Below are positions 1 through 8,895 of a stretch of DNA of 44,755 nucleotides, piece after piece; the stretch's first letter is position 1; the number at the start of each line of letters is the position of its first letter. The notes under the pieces are model-generated. The model worked only from the letters and a program-made list of their open reading frames with translations. It had not been told where the DNA came from and ran no database searches. The position numbers and the translations under genes are program-made. The DNA is from Bacteroidota bacterium (GTDB lineage: Bacteria > Bacteroidota > Bacteroidia > UKL13-3). The DNA lies in assembly GCA_013298895.1 (NCBI GenBank), contig JAAFJM010000024.1, positions 1 through 44,755 on the forward strand, written 5' to 3'.

Positions 1-2
1 CA

Positions 3-74
3 GTAGATGGTGGCATTGCATTATTGGCAATAGCAGGAGCAGCTTATGGTTTTAAAAGACTAAAAAACAAATAG
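3..74 (+). CDS. C-terminal tail of a PID-CTERM-type sorted protein (5' part outside window)
   Basis: Only the last 23 codons are in the window, ending at the TAG at 72-74. The tail reads VDGGIALLAIAGAAYGFKRL followed by KNK. It has an acidic-Gly-Gly motif, then a short hydrophobic helix, then a basic end. This matches the PID-CTERM sorting signal of Bacteroidota surface proteins (Pro-Ile/Val-Asp-Gly-Gly, one membrane helix, Lys/Arg-rich tail), with the Pro expected just before the window edge. Such tails are thought to be recognised and cleaved by a sorting enzyme in the envelope. The passenger part cannot be described. A terminator follows within 40 bp. The assignment rests on tail architecture only. 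Confidence 0.6.
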   Translation, partial: VDGGIALLAIAGAAYGFKRLKNK

Positions 75-110
75 TCAACAAACATTTAAAACCATTTAAG
101 TATATTTTAT

Positions 111-147
111 AAAAAAAGCCCAAAAGTTTTCTTTTGGGCTTTTTTTT
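111..147 (+). terminator. Rho-independent terminator after the PID-CTERM gene
   Basis: The stem AGCCCAAAAG pairs with CTTTTGGGCT across a TTTT loop. It is flanked by an A-run upstream and a run of eight T downstream. It lies about 40 bp after the stop codon at 72-74. The flanking A and T runs would let it work in both directions. Confidence 0.85.
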
Positions 148-208
148 GTAAAATAAAAAAATTATTATTGCCATTAATTACACTTTTAATACAATAAATA
201 ACTCAAAT

Positions 209-2236
209 ATGAATAAAAAGATACAATTACTAATTTTAGCATTATTTGTTAATGTAGCGTTATTTGCTCAGGATTTTTTGTGGAGAGCTGAGAATCAGAA
301 GTTAAGTTCACCAACAGTTTTCCAAGTAGATATTTATATGTATAATGTCGGAACAATACCCATTGAACTGCTAAGTGGAAATACAAGTTTATACGTAAAT
401 ACTGCTTTTAGAAATGGGGGTACTATAACTGCCTCAATCGCAACTGGAGTGGGCTCAAGTGACTTAGTAGCAGCACAGCAACCGGGTACTTCAGGATATA
501 ACGTTGGTACAACCGTTGATTTTACAAGAAGAACAATTTCTTCTCGACCTGTAGGATCAGGTACTACAATTCTTCCTGGAACAAGAGTAAAATGGTACAC
601 AATAGTTTTGGCTAACAGTGTTCCTTTTTCAACCACAGCGACACCAAACTTAGCCTTTAAATTTACTACCGGAAACCCTGCTACATTTGGTTACACCAAT
701 CCTACAACACTCTTATCAGCTGTTGGGGTTAGTAATACCGTTAATGTTGCAAATTGGGCTAAATGTTATACTGCTACTTACTGGACAGGTTCTTCATGGG
801 TAACCGGGTCAGTTACAGCTGGTACTAATTCTAGTGCTTCACCTACTTCAAATGACGATGTAGTAATTTTTACAGGTACTTTACCTTCAGGTAATTTATC
901 TTGTAGAAATTATGATTTAAATGCAGGTGCAACTCATAATTTAGGTGCTAATACATTAAATGTTGGATATAATTTTATTAATAATGGTACATTAAATTCA
1001 ACTAATAGCACTATTAATTTAACAGGAACTGTGGCTACTCAAACTGACTCTCAAACTATTTCTGGAACTTCTTTAGTTTCAACTAAAAGTTTATCATTAG
1101 CAACAGGTTCAAGAGCTTATTTAGGTACTTCTGTTGAAGTATTAGATAGTTTGAATTTAACATCTAGAAGAATTTTTATTAATAATTATAATTTAACTTT
1201 AAATAACAATGCAAAAATTTATGGTGCTAATAGCACTGCACACATTGTTACTGATGGTACTGGTTCATTGGTCATAAATAATGTGGGTACTACAGGCAAA
1301 ACAGGTGCTATTTTATTCCCAATTGGAACAAGTACTAGCTATAATCCTATTTCAATTACGAATGATAGTATTGTTGATAATTATTGGGTGTCGGTTAAAC
1401 AAGGTGTTGATGCTGCAGGAGCCTTATTAACAACAAATGCAGTAGATAAAAAATGGTCAATTAAAGAAGCTGTTTCTGGTGGTAGTAAACTAACCGTTAA
1501 CTTACAATGGAACTCTACTGATGAATTACCTTCATTTGCAAGAGCATTATCATACATTTCAATGGTGGATAGTACTGGAAGATGGATTCCGAGTAGTGCA
1601 GCTGCTGCTGGTGGTGCAGGACCATTTAGCCAAACATTATCTGGTATTACTGCATTATCAACTTTTGGTGCATTTGGTGTAGGTAGCAATAATGCTTTAC
1701 CAATAAGTTTATTATCTTTTGGAGGTATTAAAAAATCAAATTCAGTTTTATTAAATTGGAGAACTGCTGCTGAAATAAATAGCAAAGAATTCCAAATTGA
1801 AAGATTGGATCTAAATAACAAATTTGTAAAAATTGGAACTGTAAAAGCTAGTGGAAATTCAAATAGAGTATTGGTTTACAATTTCACTGATTTTGATATT
1901 TTGGTTAATCAAAAAGTTAATTTTTACAGACTTAAAATGGTTGATTTAGACGGTTCTTATAAATATTCTAATATCATCAAAATTAGTGATGATAATGGTC
2001 CAAAAGTATTTACTGTTTTCCCTAATCCTTCGGTTGGTAAATTAAACATTGAAAGTAATAATATTAATTTAGCTGCATCAACATACAAAATCACAAATAT
2101 TATTGGTGAAACAGTTAAAACCGGTAATTCTGCAATAGAAGAAATTGATGTTCATAATTTAGCTGCTGGAGTTTATATGATTACTTTAGTTGATAGCGCA
2201 AACGAATCAGTTTCTGTTAAGTTTATAAAACAATAA
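209..2236 (+). CDS. Secreted protein with C-terminal T9SS type A sorting domain
   Basis: This 675-residue protein is predicted to cross the inner membrane by Sec and the outer membrane by the type IX secretion system. Residues 1-20 are a signal peptide (MNKK, a hydrophobic core, FA-Q cleavage site). The middle is low-charge and rich in Thr, Ser, Asn and Gly, as in repetitive beta-structured surface proteins. Residues from about 500 carry the linker common before these signals (LPISLLSF, LNWRTAAEINS, FYRLKMVDLDG), and the last 75 or so are a Por secretion tail (FPNPSVGKLNI, GVYMITLVDS, VKFIKQ). The signal is normally removed on export, with attachment to surface lipopolysaccharide. The passenger's function is not recognisable. 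The gene stands alone between two terminators. The ATG at 209 is chosen because it opens the signal peptide. Confidence 0.88.
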   Translation: MNKKIQLLILALFVNVALFAQDFLWRAENQKLSSPTVFQVDIYMYNVGTIPIELLSGNTSLYVNTAFRNGGTITASIATGVGSSDLVAAQQPGTSGYNVGTTVDFTRRTISSRPVGSGTTILPGTRVKWYTIVLANSVPFSTTATPNLAFKFTTGNPATFGYTNPTTLLSAVGVSNTVNVANWAKCYTATYWTGSSWVTGSVTAGTNSSASPTSNDDVVIFTGTLPSGNLSCRNYDLNAGATHNLGANTLNVGYNFINNGTLNSTNSTINLTGTVATQTDSQTISGTSLVSTKSLSLATGSRAYLGTSVEVLDSLNLTSRRIFINNYNLTLNNNAKIYGANSTAHIVTDGTGSLVINNVGTTGKTGAILFPIGTSTSYNPISITNDSIVDNYWVSVKQGVDAAGALLTTNAVDKKWSIKEAVSGGSKLTVNLQWNSTDELPSFARALSYISMVDSTGRWIPSSAAAAGGAGPFSQTLSGITALSTFGAFGVGSNNALPISLLSFGGIKKSNSVLLNWRTAAEINSKEFQIERLDLNNKFVKIGTVKASGNSNRVLVYNFTDFDILVNQKVNFYRLKMVDLDGSYKYSNIIKISDDNGPKVFTVFPNPSVGKLNIESNNINLAASTYKITNIIGETVKTGNSAIEEIDVHNLAAGVYMITLVDSANESVSVKFIKQ

Positions 2237-2253
2237 GGCAAACAAAGACTTTA

Positions 2254-2299
2254 ATATACAATAAAAAAGCCCGCTTTTGCGGGCTTTTTTATTGTATAT
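2254..2299. terminator. Bidirectional terminator between the T9SS cargo gene and clpB
   Basis: A perfect inverted repeat of about 21 bp surrounds a TTTT loop at 2275-2278. It has a GC core (AAGCCCGC / GCGGGCTT) with A-rich and T-rich outer arms. It lies between two convergent genes, 18 bp after the stop at 2236 and 6 bp from the clpB stop, so it can terminate both transcripts. Confidence 0.9.
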
Positions 2300-2304
2300 A
2301 TTGC

Positions 2305-4908
2305 TTATTTATTTTCGAACACAAACTGTTGGTGCTCGTCTAGGCTTATTAGTATGTTTGAGTCTTTTTTAACCTTACCAGCTAATATTTCTTTAGAAAG
2401 TTCGTTTAAAATTCTGCGTTGCATAACTCGTTTTAAAGGTCTTGCACCATATTGCGGATCATAACCTAATTGGGCTAACCAATCTAAGGCTTCATCGGTA
2501 ATGTTTAGTTCTATTTGTTGGTGTAATAAAGTTCCTTTTAAGCCTTCAAATTGTAGATTTACTATCTGTCTTACGTTTTCGCGGTTAAGCGGAGTAAACA
2601 TAATAATATCGTCTATTCGGTTTAAAAACTCAGGACGAATTTGTCTGCGTAAAAGCTCCATTACATTGTTTTTAGCTTTGGCGGCAATGGCTTCTTTGTC
2701 AGCATCTATATCGTCCATTTGCTCAAAACTTTCTTGTATTACGTGCGAGCCAATATTAGAAGTCATGATAACAATGGTGTTTTTAAAATTAGCTGTTCTG
2801 CCTTTGTTGTCTGTTAATCGGCCATCGTCCAACACTTGTAACAAAATATTAAATACATCAGGATGCGCTTTTTCTATTTCATCTAACAAAACTACTGAAT
2901 ATGGACGTCTGCGAATAGCTTCGGTTAATTGTCCACTTTCTTCGTAACCTACATATCCTGGAGGCGCTCCAATCAAACGACTAACGGTGTGTTTTTCTTG
3001 GTATTCACTCATATCAATTCTTACCAAAGCACTTTCTTGGTTAAATAAAAATTCGGCTAAAGCTTTGGCTAATTCTGTTTTACCTACACCTGTAGTTCCC
3101 AAAAAAATAAATGAACCAATTGGTTTTTTAGGATCACTTAATCCAGCTCTGCTTCTGCGTATAGCATCACTAATAGCTGCAATGGCTTCTTCTTGTCCAA
3201 CCACACGTTTGTGTAACTCTTCTTCTAAATGCAATAATTTTTCACGTTCGCTTTGAAGCATCCTAGTAACCGGAATGCCTGTCCAACGGGCTACTACATC
3301 GGCTATATCGTCAGCAGTAACTTCTTCTTTTACCATTGGCGAATGATTTTGAGCTTCGTCTAGTTTAGCTTTAAATTCATCTAAACGTTTTTCGGCCTCT
3401 TTAATTTTTCCGTAACGTATTTCTGCTACTTTAGCAAAATCGCCATTTCTTTCAAATTGGTCAGCTTGGTATTTTAAGTTTTCAATTTCTTTTTTGGTTG
3501 ATTGAATTCCTTCAACTACCACCTTTTCGCTTTGCCATTTGGCTTTTAGCTCGTTTCTATCTTCTTGTAAATTGGCTATTTCTTCTGCTAGTTTTTTTAC
3601 TTTTTCATCATCGCCTTCTCGCTTAATGGCTTCTCTTTCAATTTCCAATTGCATAATTCTTCTATCTAATTGGTCTAATTCTTCAGGAACCGAATCTATT
3701 TCTAAACGCAATTTTGCAGCAGCTTCGTCCATTAAATCAATGGCTTTATCTGGCAAAAAACGATCTGAAATATAACGTTGCGAAAGCTCCACTGCGGCTA
3801 TAATCGCATCGTCTTTTATGCGCACTTTATGATGCACTTCGTAACGTTCTTTTAAACCACGTAAAATAGAAATGGCATCTTCGGTATCAGGTTCTTCTAC
3901 ATATACTTTTTGAAAACGTCTTTCTAAAGCTTTGTCTTTTTCAATATAGCGTTGGTATTCGGCTAAAGTGGTAGCACCAATGCTACGCAATTCGCCACGA
4001 GCCAAAGCCGGTTTTAAAATATTGGCAGCATCCATAGCGCCTTCGCCTCCGCCTCCTGCACCTACCAAGGTATGAATTTCATCTATAAATAAGATAATTT
4101 CACCATCGGCACTAATTACTTCTTTAACTACTGCTTTTAAGCGCTCTTCAAACTCGCCTTTAAATTTTGCCCCAGCAATTAATGAACCCATATCTAATGA
4201 GTAGATCTTTTTGGTTTTTAAATTTTCGGGTACATCGCCATTCACTATTCTATGCGCTAGGCCTTCGGCAATGGCAGTTTTACCTACTCCAGGTTCGCCA
4301 ATTAGCACAGGATTATTTTTGGTTCTACGGCTTAAAATTTGTAAAACCCTGCGTATTTCTTCATCGCGACCAATAACAGGATCGAGCTTTCCTTTTTGTG
4401 CTAATTCATTTAAGTTTTTAGCATATTTATTAAGCGAGTTGTATTGATTTTCAGCTGTTTGTGAGGTTACTTTTTGTCCACCACGCAATTCGTTTATGGC
4501 AACTTTTAAGTTTTTTTCTGTTACTCCTACATCTTTAAGCAAGTTTGCAACAGTGTTTTTGCCATCCAACAAAGCTAAAAAAATGTGTTCAACCGAAACA
4601 AATTCATCGCCAAATTCAGCTAAATAACTTTGTGCTTTTAGTAAAGTTTGGTTTGCATCGTTCGATAAATATTGGCTTTGACCTTCTACCTTTGGGTAAC
4701 TTTTTATAACAGCATCTAAAGTAGATTCAATTCTACTTTGGTTAATATTTAATTTTTTAAGTAAATAGGAGATAACATTTTCATCGGTTTGAATCAACGC
4801 TTTTAAAATATGGGCTGGTTCAATGGCTTGTTGGCCATTTTTTAAAGCAATTTGAACTGCTTCTTGAACTGCTTCCTGTGATTTAATTGTGAAATTATTT
4901 AAATTCAT
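2305..4908 (-). CDS. clpB: ATP-dependent chaperone ClpB
   Basis: ClpB is a hexameric AAA+ disaggregase. It threads aggregated proteins through its pore with the DnaK system in the cytoplasm after heat or other stress. The 867 residues match the usual length. The Clp N-domain spans about 1-145. The first AAA+ module has Walker A GEPGVGKT (about 204-211) and Walker B ILFIDEIHTL. The coiled-coil M-domain spans about 400-530; its presence separates ClpB from ClpC and ClpA. The second AAA+ module has Walker A GTTGVGKT (about 604-611), Walker B VVLLDEIEKAHPDV and the pore loop GYVGYEE. No zinc finger or ClpP-docking loop was noticed. The gene is transcribed alone. I saw no clear consensus promoter and no CIRCE-like inverted repeat in its 5' region. 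Confidence 0.97.
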   Translation of the reverse strand: MNLNNFTIKSQEAVQEAVQIALKNGQQAIEPAHILKALIQTDENVISYLLKKLNINQSRIESTLDAVIKSYPKVEGQSQYLSNDANQTLLKAQSYLAEFGDEFVSVEHIFLALLDGKNTVANLLKDVGVTEKNLKVAINELRGGQKVTSQTAENQYNSLNKYAKNLNELAQKGKLDPVIGRDEEIRRVLQILSRRTKNNPVLIGEPGVGKTAIAEGLAHRIVNGDVPENLKTKKIYSLDMGSLIAGAKFKGEFEERLKAVVKEVISADGEIILFIDEIHTLVGAGGGGEGAMDAANILKPALARGELRSIGATTLAEYQRYIEKDKALERRFQKVYVEEPDTEDAISILRGLKERYEVHHKVRIKDDAIIAAVELSQRYISDRFLPDKAIDLMDEAAAKLRLEIDSVPEELDQLDRRIMQLEIEREAIKREGDDEKVKKLAEEIANLQEDRNELKAKWQSEKVVVEGIQSTKKEIENLKYQADQFERNGDFAKVAEIRYGKIKEAEKRLDEFKAKLDEAQNHSPMVKEEVTADDIADVVARWTGIPVTRMLQSEREKLLHLEEELHKRVVGQEEAIAAISDAIRRSRAGLSDPKKPIGSFIFLGTTGVGKTELAKALAEFLFNQESALVRIDMSEYQEKHTVSRLIGAPPGYVGYEESGQLTEAIRRRPYSVVLLDEIEKAHPDVFNILLQVLDDGRLTDNKGRTANFKNTIVIMTSNIGSHVIQESFEQMDDIDADKEAIAAKAKNNVMELLRRQIRPEFLNRIDDIIMFTPLNRENVRQIVNLQFEGLKGTLLHQQIELNITDEALDWLAQLGYDPQYGARPLKRVMQRRILNELSKEILAGKVKKDSNILISLDEHQQFVFENK

Positions 4909-5572
4909 AATTTAGTTTTTCTATAAGTCGTCAAAATATACTCCAACGGAAAAATATAGCATTATTGACATATAAAATATTAAAACAAGCTTACTTGACT
5001 TAAATATTGGTTTTTGACACACATTTTGTTTAATAAATTCAGCCAAATAGACCTTATTGCTTAGGGGGTTTGAAAGATTTTTATTAAATAATAAACTTGA
5101 TGATTAATTATGCATTTTATTTATTGATGTTTAAAATTTCAAAAAAATACCATCTTAAGCAAATTTATTGATAATGGTTTTTTCTATGGTTTTAAAATAA
5201 CTACAATGTTAAAAAGAGTTTGTTATTGATTACAAAAAACCCCAATCCCAAATATTTACAATACATAATAAATTTAATTTGAAATGAACTTGACAATTTC
5301 ATACAAATAAATTTCGTATAATATAAAAAGTGCCTAGAATATTAGTTGGTAATCTTTCCAAGTCCAAAAATTAGAATGTTTATTAAAAAATTATTGGGAC
5401 AATTTTAATAAGCTAGAAAGTAAGAATTTCATTAATTCAATTTGGCAACTCTTCTCCGAAAAGCTACCATTTCACCAAACTTGTGATGTATGAACCAATA
5501 ATTAAACTTGGTTTACAATTATTAGTTATTTAAAGTAATTGTATAATTAAGATTGCAATTCTATTAATTTAA
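4909..5572. other. 664-bp AT-rich interval without an intact gene
   Basis: No open frame of useful length is present on either strand. The clpB 5' region occupies the left end. The rest is very AT-rich. One patch (5432-5512, minus strand) is more complex and can be read as about 25 codons containing NYWFIHHKFGEMVAF and then RRRVAKLN before a TAA stop, but it has no start codon and a stop just upstream. It may be the decayed C-terminus of a lost gene. No hairpin, tRNA or mobile-element end was recognised. Confidence 0.5.
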
Positions 5573-6538
5573 TTATTGGATTTTAACCGATAACGCCAAA
5601 TACGGTATCAGTATTGGGCTATTGTCATATCTGTAACTACTATTGCCAAGCAACATCAGTCCATAATCAAATGCGGTAGAGTTATTTGTCGATCTAAAAC
5701 CAAGGCAGTTTAAGTTCAAATTTGTTTGTCTATCAGCAAAATAATTATCGGTGATTAAATATAAATTATTTGATAATTTTAAATTCCCCGCTATAATAAT
5801 AGCTAAATCACTTTGCCCTGATGAGCTATTACTGTTAACCAAATTGGTAAATTTACCTGTGCTTATAGTTAAGTTTTTTTCAGAATCACCTATTGTTAAT
5901 CCTCCCGACAATAGACCAATAGAATTATTTTCTGATGAGCGAGAACTTAATGCAGCACCAGCTATGAAATGATTATATGAGGCACCTATGGAAACTCCAT
6001 TGGTAATTTTAAACTGAGTGCGAACATGAACATTAAAAAAGCCAATTATTCCAAGAAAAAAGGCGCCACCCCCAATTGAAAAGTTATCAATGACACCAAA
6101 ATCTAATCCATTATAAAGTATACCAATATTTTGATAATAAAATTCGCCTTGTTTTAAGCCTTGGTAATTATTGTTCCACCAATATTTATGGCTTAAAATG
6201 ATTGGTTTTTTTCTAAATTGGTATTTCGATTGATAATTGCTCGGATTTAAATTTTTTTCATTCAAATTACCATCGGGTTTTACTGCATTTGTTTTAGTTT
6301 GGTTTTTTACATTACTAATATTTGCAATATTTTTTTGATTAATTATAATAACTCCAGCGTATTCAGTTTTTAACTTAACTTCTTCTAAATTTATTGCCAT
6401 AATTTTGCCCCTTATAATGCTACCATCATTAAGGGTTATGGTAGCTTCTATTAGGCTATCTGCATTGTTATTTGATTGAGCATAACCTAGTTTTGTAATA
6501 AACAAAGTCAAAACTAATAAAAATAGTATTTTGTACAT
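5573..6538 (-). CDS. Secreted hypothetical protein, paralogue of the upstream neighbour
   Basis: I do not recognise a named family for this 321-residue protein. Residues 1-20 are a signal peptide (MYKILFLLVLTLF, cleavage near GYAQ). Residues about 28-75 form a small beta-rich module (ITLNDGSIIRGKI, LEEVKLKTEYAG) resembling the LSm/SH3-like N-terminal domain of many Bacteroidota envelope proteins. After a basic, Asn-rich linker comes a region of alternating Gly and hydrophobic strands (YNGLDFG, FSIGGGAFF, IGLLSGGLTIG, NNLYLITDNYF), which suggests an outer-membrane beta-barrel. The gene at 6574-7659 shares both modules in the same order, so the pair is a tandem duplication. The 35-bp gap points to cotranscription. 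Confidence 0.75.
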   Translation of the reverse strand: MYKILFLLVLTLFITKLGYAQSNNNADSLIEATITLNDGSIIRGKIMAINLEEVKLKTEYAGVIIINQKNIANISNVKNQTKTNAVKPDGNLNEKNLNPSNYQSKYQFRKKPIILSHKYWWNNNYQGLKQGEFYYQNIGILYNGLDFGVIDNFSIGGGAFFLGIIGFFNVHVRTQFKITNGVSIGASYNHFIAGAALSSRSSENNSIGLLSGGLTIGDSEKNLTISTGKFTNLVNSNSSSGQSDLAIIIAGNLKLSNNLYLITDNYFADRQTNLNLNCLGFRSTNNSTAFDYGLMLLGNSSYRYDNSPILIPYLALSVKIQ

Positions 6539-6573
6539 TTTAGTGGATTTAAATCTAAAAAATTTTGAATAAT

Positions 6574-7659
6574 TTATTTTATTTTATATACATATCCTAA
6601 ATAAGGATATGGAACAAATTCTTCACGATTTACAGTAGTATAATTTGATGAATTGTAATCGTATTGGTCAAAACTACTAGTATAGGTATTTCCCATTAAT
6701 CCAAAATCGAAACAATTAGATTTTCCAGGAATTCTGAAGGATACACTAAAAAATCTTTTATCTGAATCTTTCAAAAAGAAATTATCTGTCATAATGTATA
6801 AGTTATTGTTAAGCTTAGCCATTCCGCTTACCGATAAACCAAGGCCATTTAAGTTGCTACTATTGTTATTTAAGGAGTTAGAAGCTCTATAATCACCTTG
6901 GCCTGCGCTAACAGTTAAATTATTTTCCTTATTCCCAATGGTAACTCCTCCGCTTAATAATCCAAAGTAATTACTTCTATTATTATTTGAAATGGCACTT
7001 CCGTATGTATAAAACATATTATAGGCAGCACCAATTTTTATGTTTTCTGTAATTTCAAATTGGATTCTTAGGTTTATATTTCCAAAACCACCAACAAATA
7101 AATATAAAAATCCACCCCCAATTGAAAGGTTATTAGTAATACCATAATCCAAACCATTGTATAAAACCCAAATGTTTTGGTAATACATTTCATTTTTTTT
7201 CAGTCCATTGTAATTGTTGCTAAATGAATATTTATATGAATTAATTAACGGGACAAAGTTTCGATTTTTGGTTTTGTCATAATTTGATGAACCGCCAAAT
7301 TTTACAATATTTAAATTGTTTGGATTTCTTGAATCGTAATATACCTCTTGAGGTTTTTGCGGAGGAGTATTATTTATTTGGTTTGTTTCATTTTCGTTTA
7401 TTTTTCTAATATTGGCTACGTTTATTTGCAGTATGGTTATAATGCCTGCTAAATCGGTTTTTAACTTAACCTCAACTAAGCTCATTTCTAATAGTTCACC
7501 CTTTAAAATGGTTCCATCTTTTAAAGTAATCTCTACCTTATTAATGGTATCTGAAAATGAAATGTTATCATTCTTTTTTAAAGTGTTATCAGCCTGAATA
7601 AGCTTGGTTCCCAAAAGAAAGCAAATTATTAAAATGACGAGTTTAATGCTCATATTCAT
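6574..7659 (-). CDS. Secreted hypothetical protein with LSm-like module and barrel-like C-terminus
   Basis: This 361-residue protein is the longer member of a tandem pair with 5573-6538. It begins with a signal peptide (MNMSIKLVILIICFLLG) cleaved near residue 24. Residues about 42-90 are a beta-rich module (KVEITLKDGTILKGELLE, VEVKLKTDLAGII). An Asn/Pro-rich linker follows, then a Gly-rich stretch that looks like membrane strands (LYNGLDYGITNNLSIGGG, YFGLLSGGVTIG, LNNNLYIMTDNFF). Much of the length difference from its partner lies in the linker and the Tyr/Asn-rich C-terminus. An outer-membrane location is inferred from the signal peptide and strand pattern. No catalytic motif is visible. A candidate promoter lies 37-68 bp upstream. 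Confidence 0.75.
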   Translation of the reverse strand: MNMSIKLVILIICFLLGTKLIQADNTLKKNDNISFSDTINKVEITLKDGTILKGELLEMSLVEVKLKTDLAGIITILQINVANIRKINENETNQINNTPPQKPQEVYYDSRNPNNLNIVKFGGSSNYDKTKNRNFVPLINSYKYSFSNNYNGLKKNEMYYQNIWVLYNGLDYGITNNLSIGGGFLYLFVGGFGNINLRIQFEITENIKIGAAYNMFYTYGSAISNNNRSNYFGLLSGGVTIGNKENNLTVSAGQGDYRASNSLNNNSSNLNGLGLSVSGMAKLNNNLYIMTDNFFLKDSDKRFFSVSFRIPGKSNCFDFGLMGNTYTSSFDQYDYNSSNYTTVNREEFVPYPYLGYVYKIK

Positions 7660-7695
7660 ATATTTTTATTTTTAATGTTGAATGGTCTTAATTCT

Positions 7696-7727
7696 CAATT
7701 TTAATTGAAAATAAATTGAAAACCAAA
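7696..7727 (-). promoter_or_regulatory. Candidate promoter for the paralogous pair
   Basis: Read on the minus strand there is a TTTG box, a 20-bp spacer and TAAAATTG, one mismatch from the Bacteroidota -7 consensus TAnnTTTG. Start of transcription would fall near 7689, about 30 bases before the ATG at 7659. The spacer is one base longer than the best examples in this window, so this is moderate evidence. Confidence 0.4.
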
Positions 7728-7785
7728 ATCTATTTATTTTTATGCCAATGTTTCAAGATAAATTTATTCCAGAGTATTTAGGTTT

Positions 7786-8895
7786 TTATAATTTAGAGTT
7801 GTAGCCAAACGATACTCCAACTCGAAAGCCATCACTGTTTGGAATGGTAGCCCAGGCGTTTATTGGAATGTTTAATTTGCCACTTTTAACTGTTTTGCCA
7901 AATGCGATTACTATGGCTCCGGTTAATTCCAAATCTCCTCTGCTATCCAACCTTTTTTCAAGTTTATAATCATTAACTTTCATGGCGTCCAAATCTTTTT
8001 TACTGTAAAATTTGCCATTATAATCAGCACCTTCCATTTTATTTAATATACCCAAAGTTGGCCCAAATGCTATTTCCCAACCATTTTTATTATTTCTAAA
8101 ACCATTTAAAAAAGTTAGGCTTGGAATAATTAATTGTTGGTCTAAACCTGTAATCATTGGTAAAAACTCAAATAAAGCTTGGTAATTGCCTTCATTTAAA
8201 TATTGTTTTTCAAATTGATAACCAAATTGAAACATGGCAGGGTTAGCATTGTAACCACCATCTTGTTTACTTTTACTTAAAACATCATTTTCCTTTCCCA
8301 TTAAATACGTGTAACCAAAACGCGGACCTTCAAGATTAATTCTGTTTTTATTTGGGTTGTTAAGTACGTTTTCATAATCAAAGCGTTTGGTAAGTTTAGC
8401 AACGAGCTCTTCATTATTGGCAAGTCCAAACATTTTATGAGCTGTAATTTTTATCATAGATTGAACCTCGTTTGGTAAGTTGTTAAACTCCTCAATAGTG
8501 GTTTTTTCAATATTTTGTTTTTGAACATTTATGAGCCTTAAAGTTATTAGAATATTTTGATTGATAAGTTCAACGCTTCCCGTAATCATGTAATCTGTTT
8601 GAATAACTTTTGCTACTTCAAGCAAACACATTTTTCCATAACAATTATTTACATTAAGTTTATTTTTTTCAATTAAATAATTTACATCGTAGCGGTCTGT
8701 AACGTCAAAAGTATCCAGTTTTTCAATTTCAGTTCTTAGTATATTTCCTAATTGCTGAGCATCCGTTTCAAGTCCTTTGCTATCTACATTTAAAATAGTA
8801 ACTGTTGGTTTTACTTTTTGAGCATTTGCCATAATTACATTGCCTAATAACAAGAATAAAATTGCTAATTTGTTTAAGTTAATTAAGTGTTTCAT
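7786..8895 (-). CDS. CsgG/LpoB-like N-terminal domain protein with barrel-like C-terminus
   Basis: The 369 residues start with a signal peptide (LAILFLLLGNVIMANAQ, cleavage near residue 25). Residues about 30-155 resemble the TolB-N/CsgG/LpoB fold: VTILNVDSKGLE, then LRTEIEKLDTFDVTDR, then a paired-cysteine segment CYGKMCLLEVAKVIQTD followed by YMITGSVELI. In CsgG-like families this segment (C-x4-C, E-x-G/A-K, a Gly-Ser strand) precedes the last strands of the domain. Residues about 190-369 look like outer-membrane strands (FGYTYLMG, FGYQFEKQYL, FGPTLGIL, VGVSFGYNSKL). There is no lipobox cysteine at the signal cleavage site, so it is not a lipoprotein like CsgG. It diverges from the HTH gene at 9118 and lies upstream of the paralogous pair, which may belong to the same pathway. 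Confidence 0.7.
   Translation of the reverse strand: MKHLINLNKLAILFLLLGNVIMANAQKVKPTVTILNVDSKGLETDAQQLGNILRTEIEKLDTFDVTDRYDVNYLIEKNKLNVNNCYGKMCLLEVAKVIQTDYMITGSVELINQNILITLRLINVQKQNIEKTTIEEFNNLPNEVQSMIKITAHKMFGLANNEELVAKLTKRFDYENVLNNPNKNRINLEGPRFGYTYLMGKENDVLSKSKQDGGYNANPAMFQFGYQFEKQYLNEGNYQALFEFLPMITGLDQQLIIPSLTFLNGFRNNKNGWEIAFGPTLGILNKMEGADYNGKFYSKKDLDAMKVNDYKLEKRLDSRGDLELTGAIVIAFGKTVKSGKLNIPINAWATIPNSDGFRVGVSFGYNSKL

Noticed and set aside
5293-5320. Promoter-like TTGACA and TAAATTTC elements in the gene-free interval
   Set aside because: The spacer is only about 15 bp, no gene or terminator follows, and AT-rich DNA gives such matches by chance.
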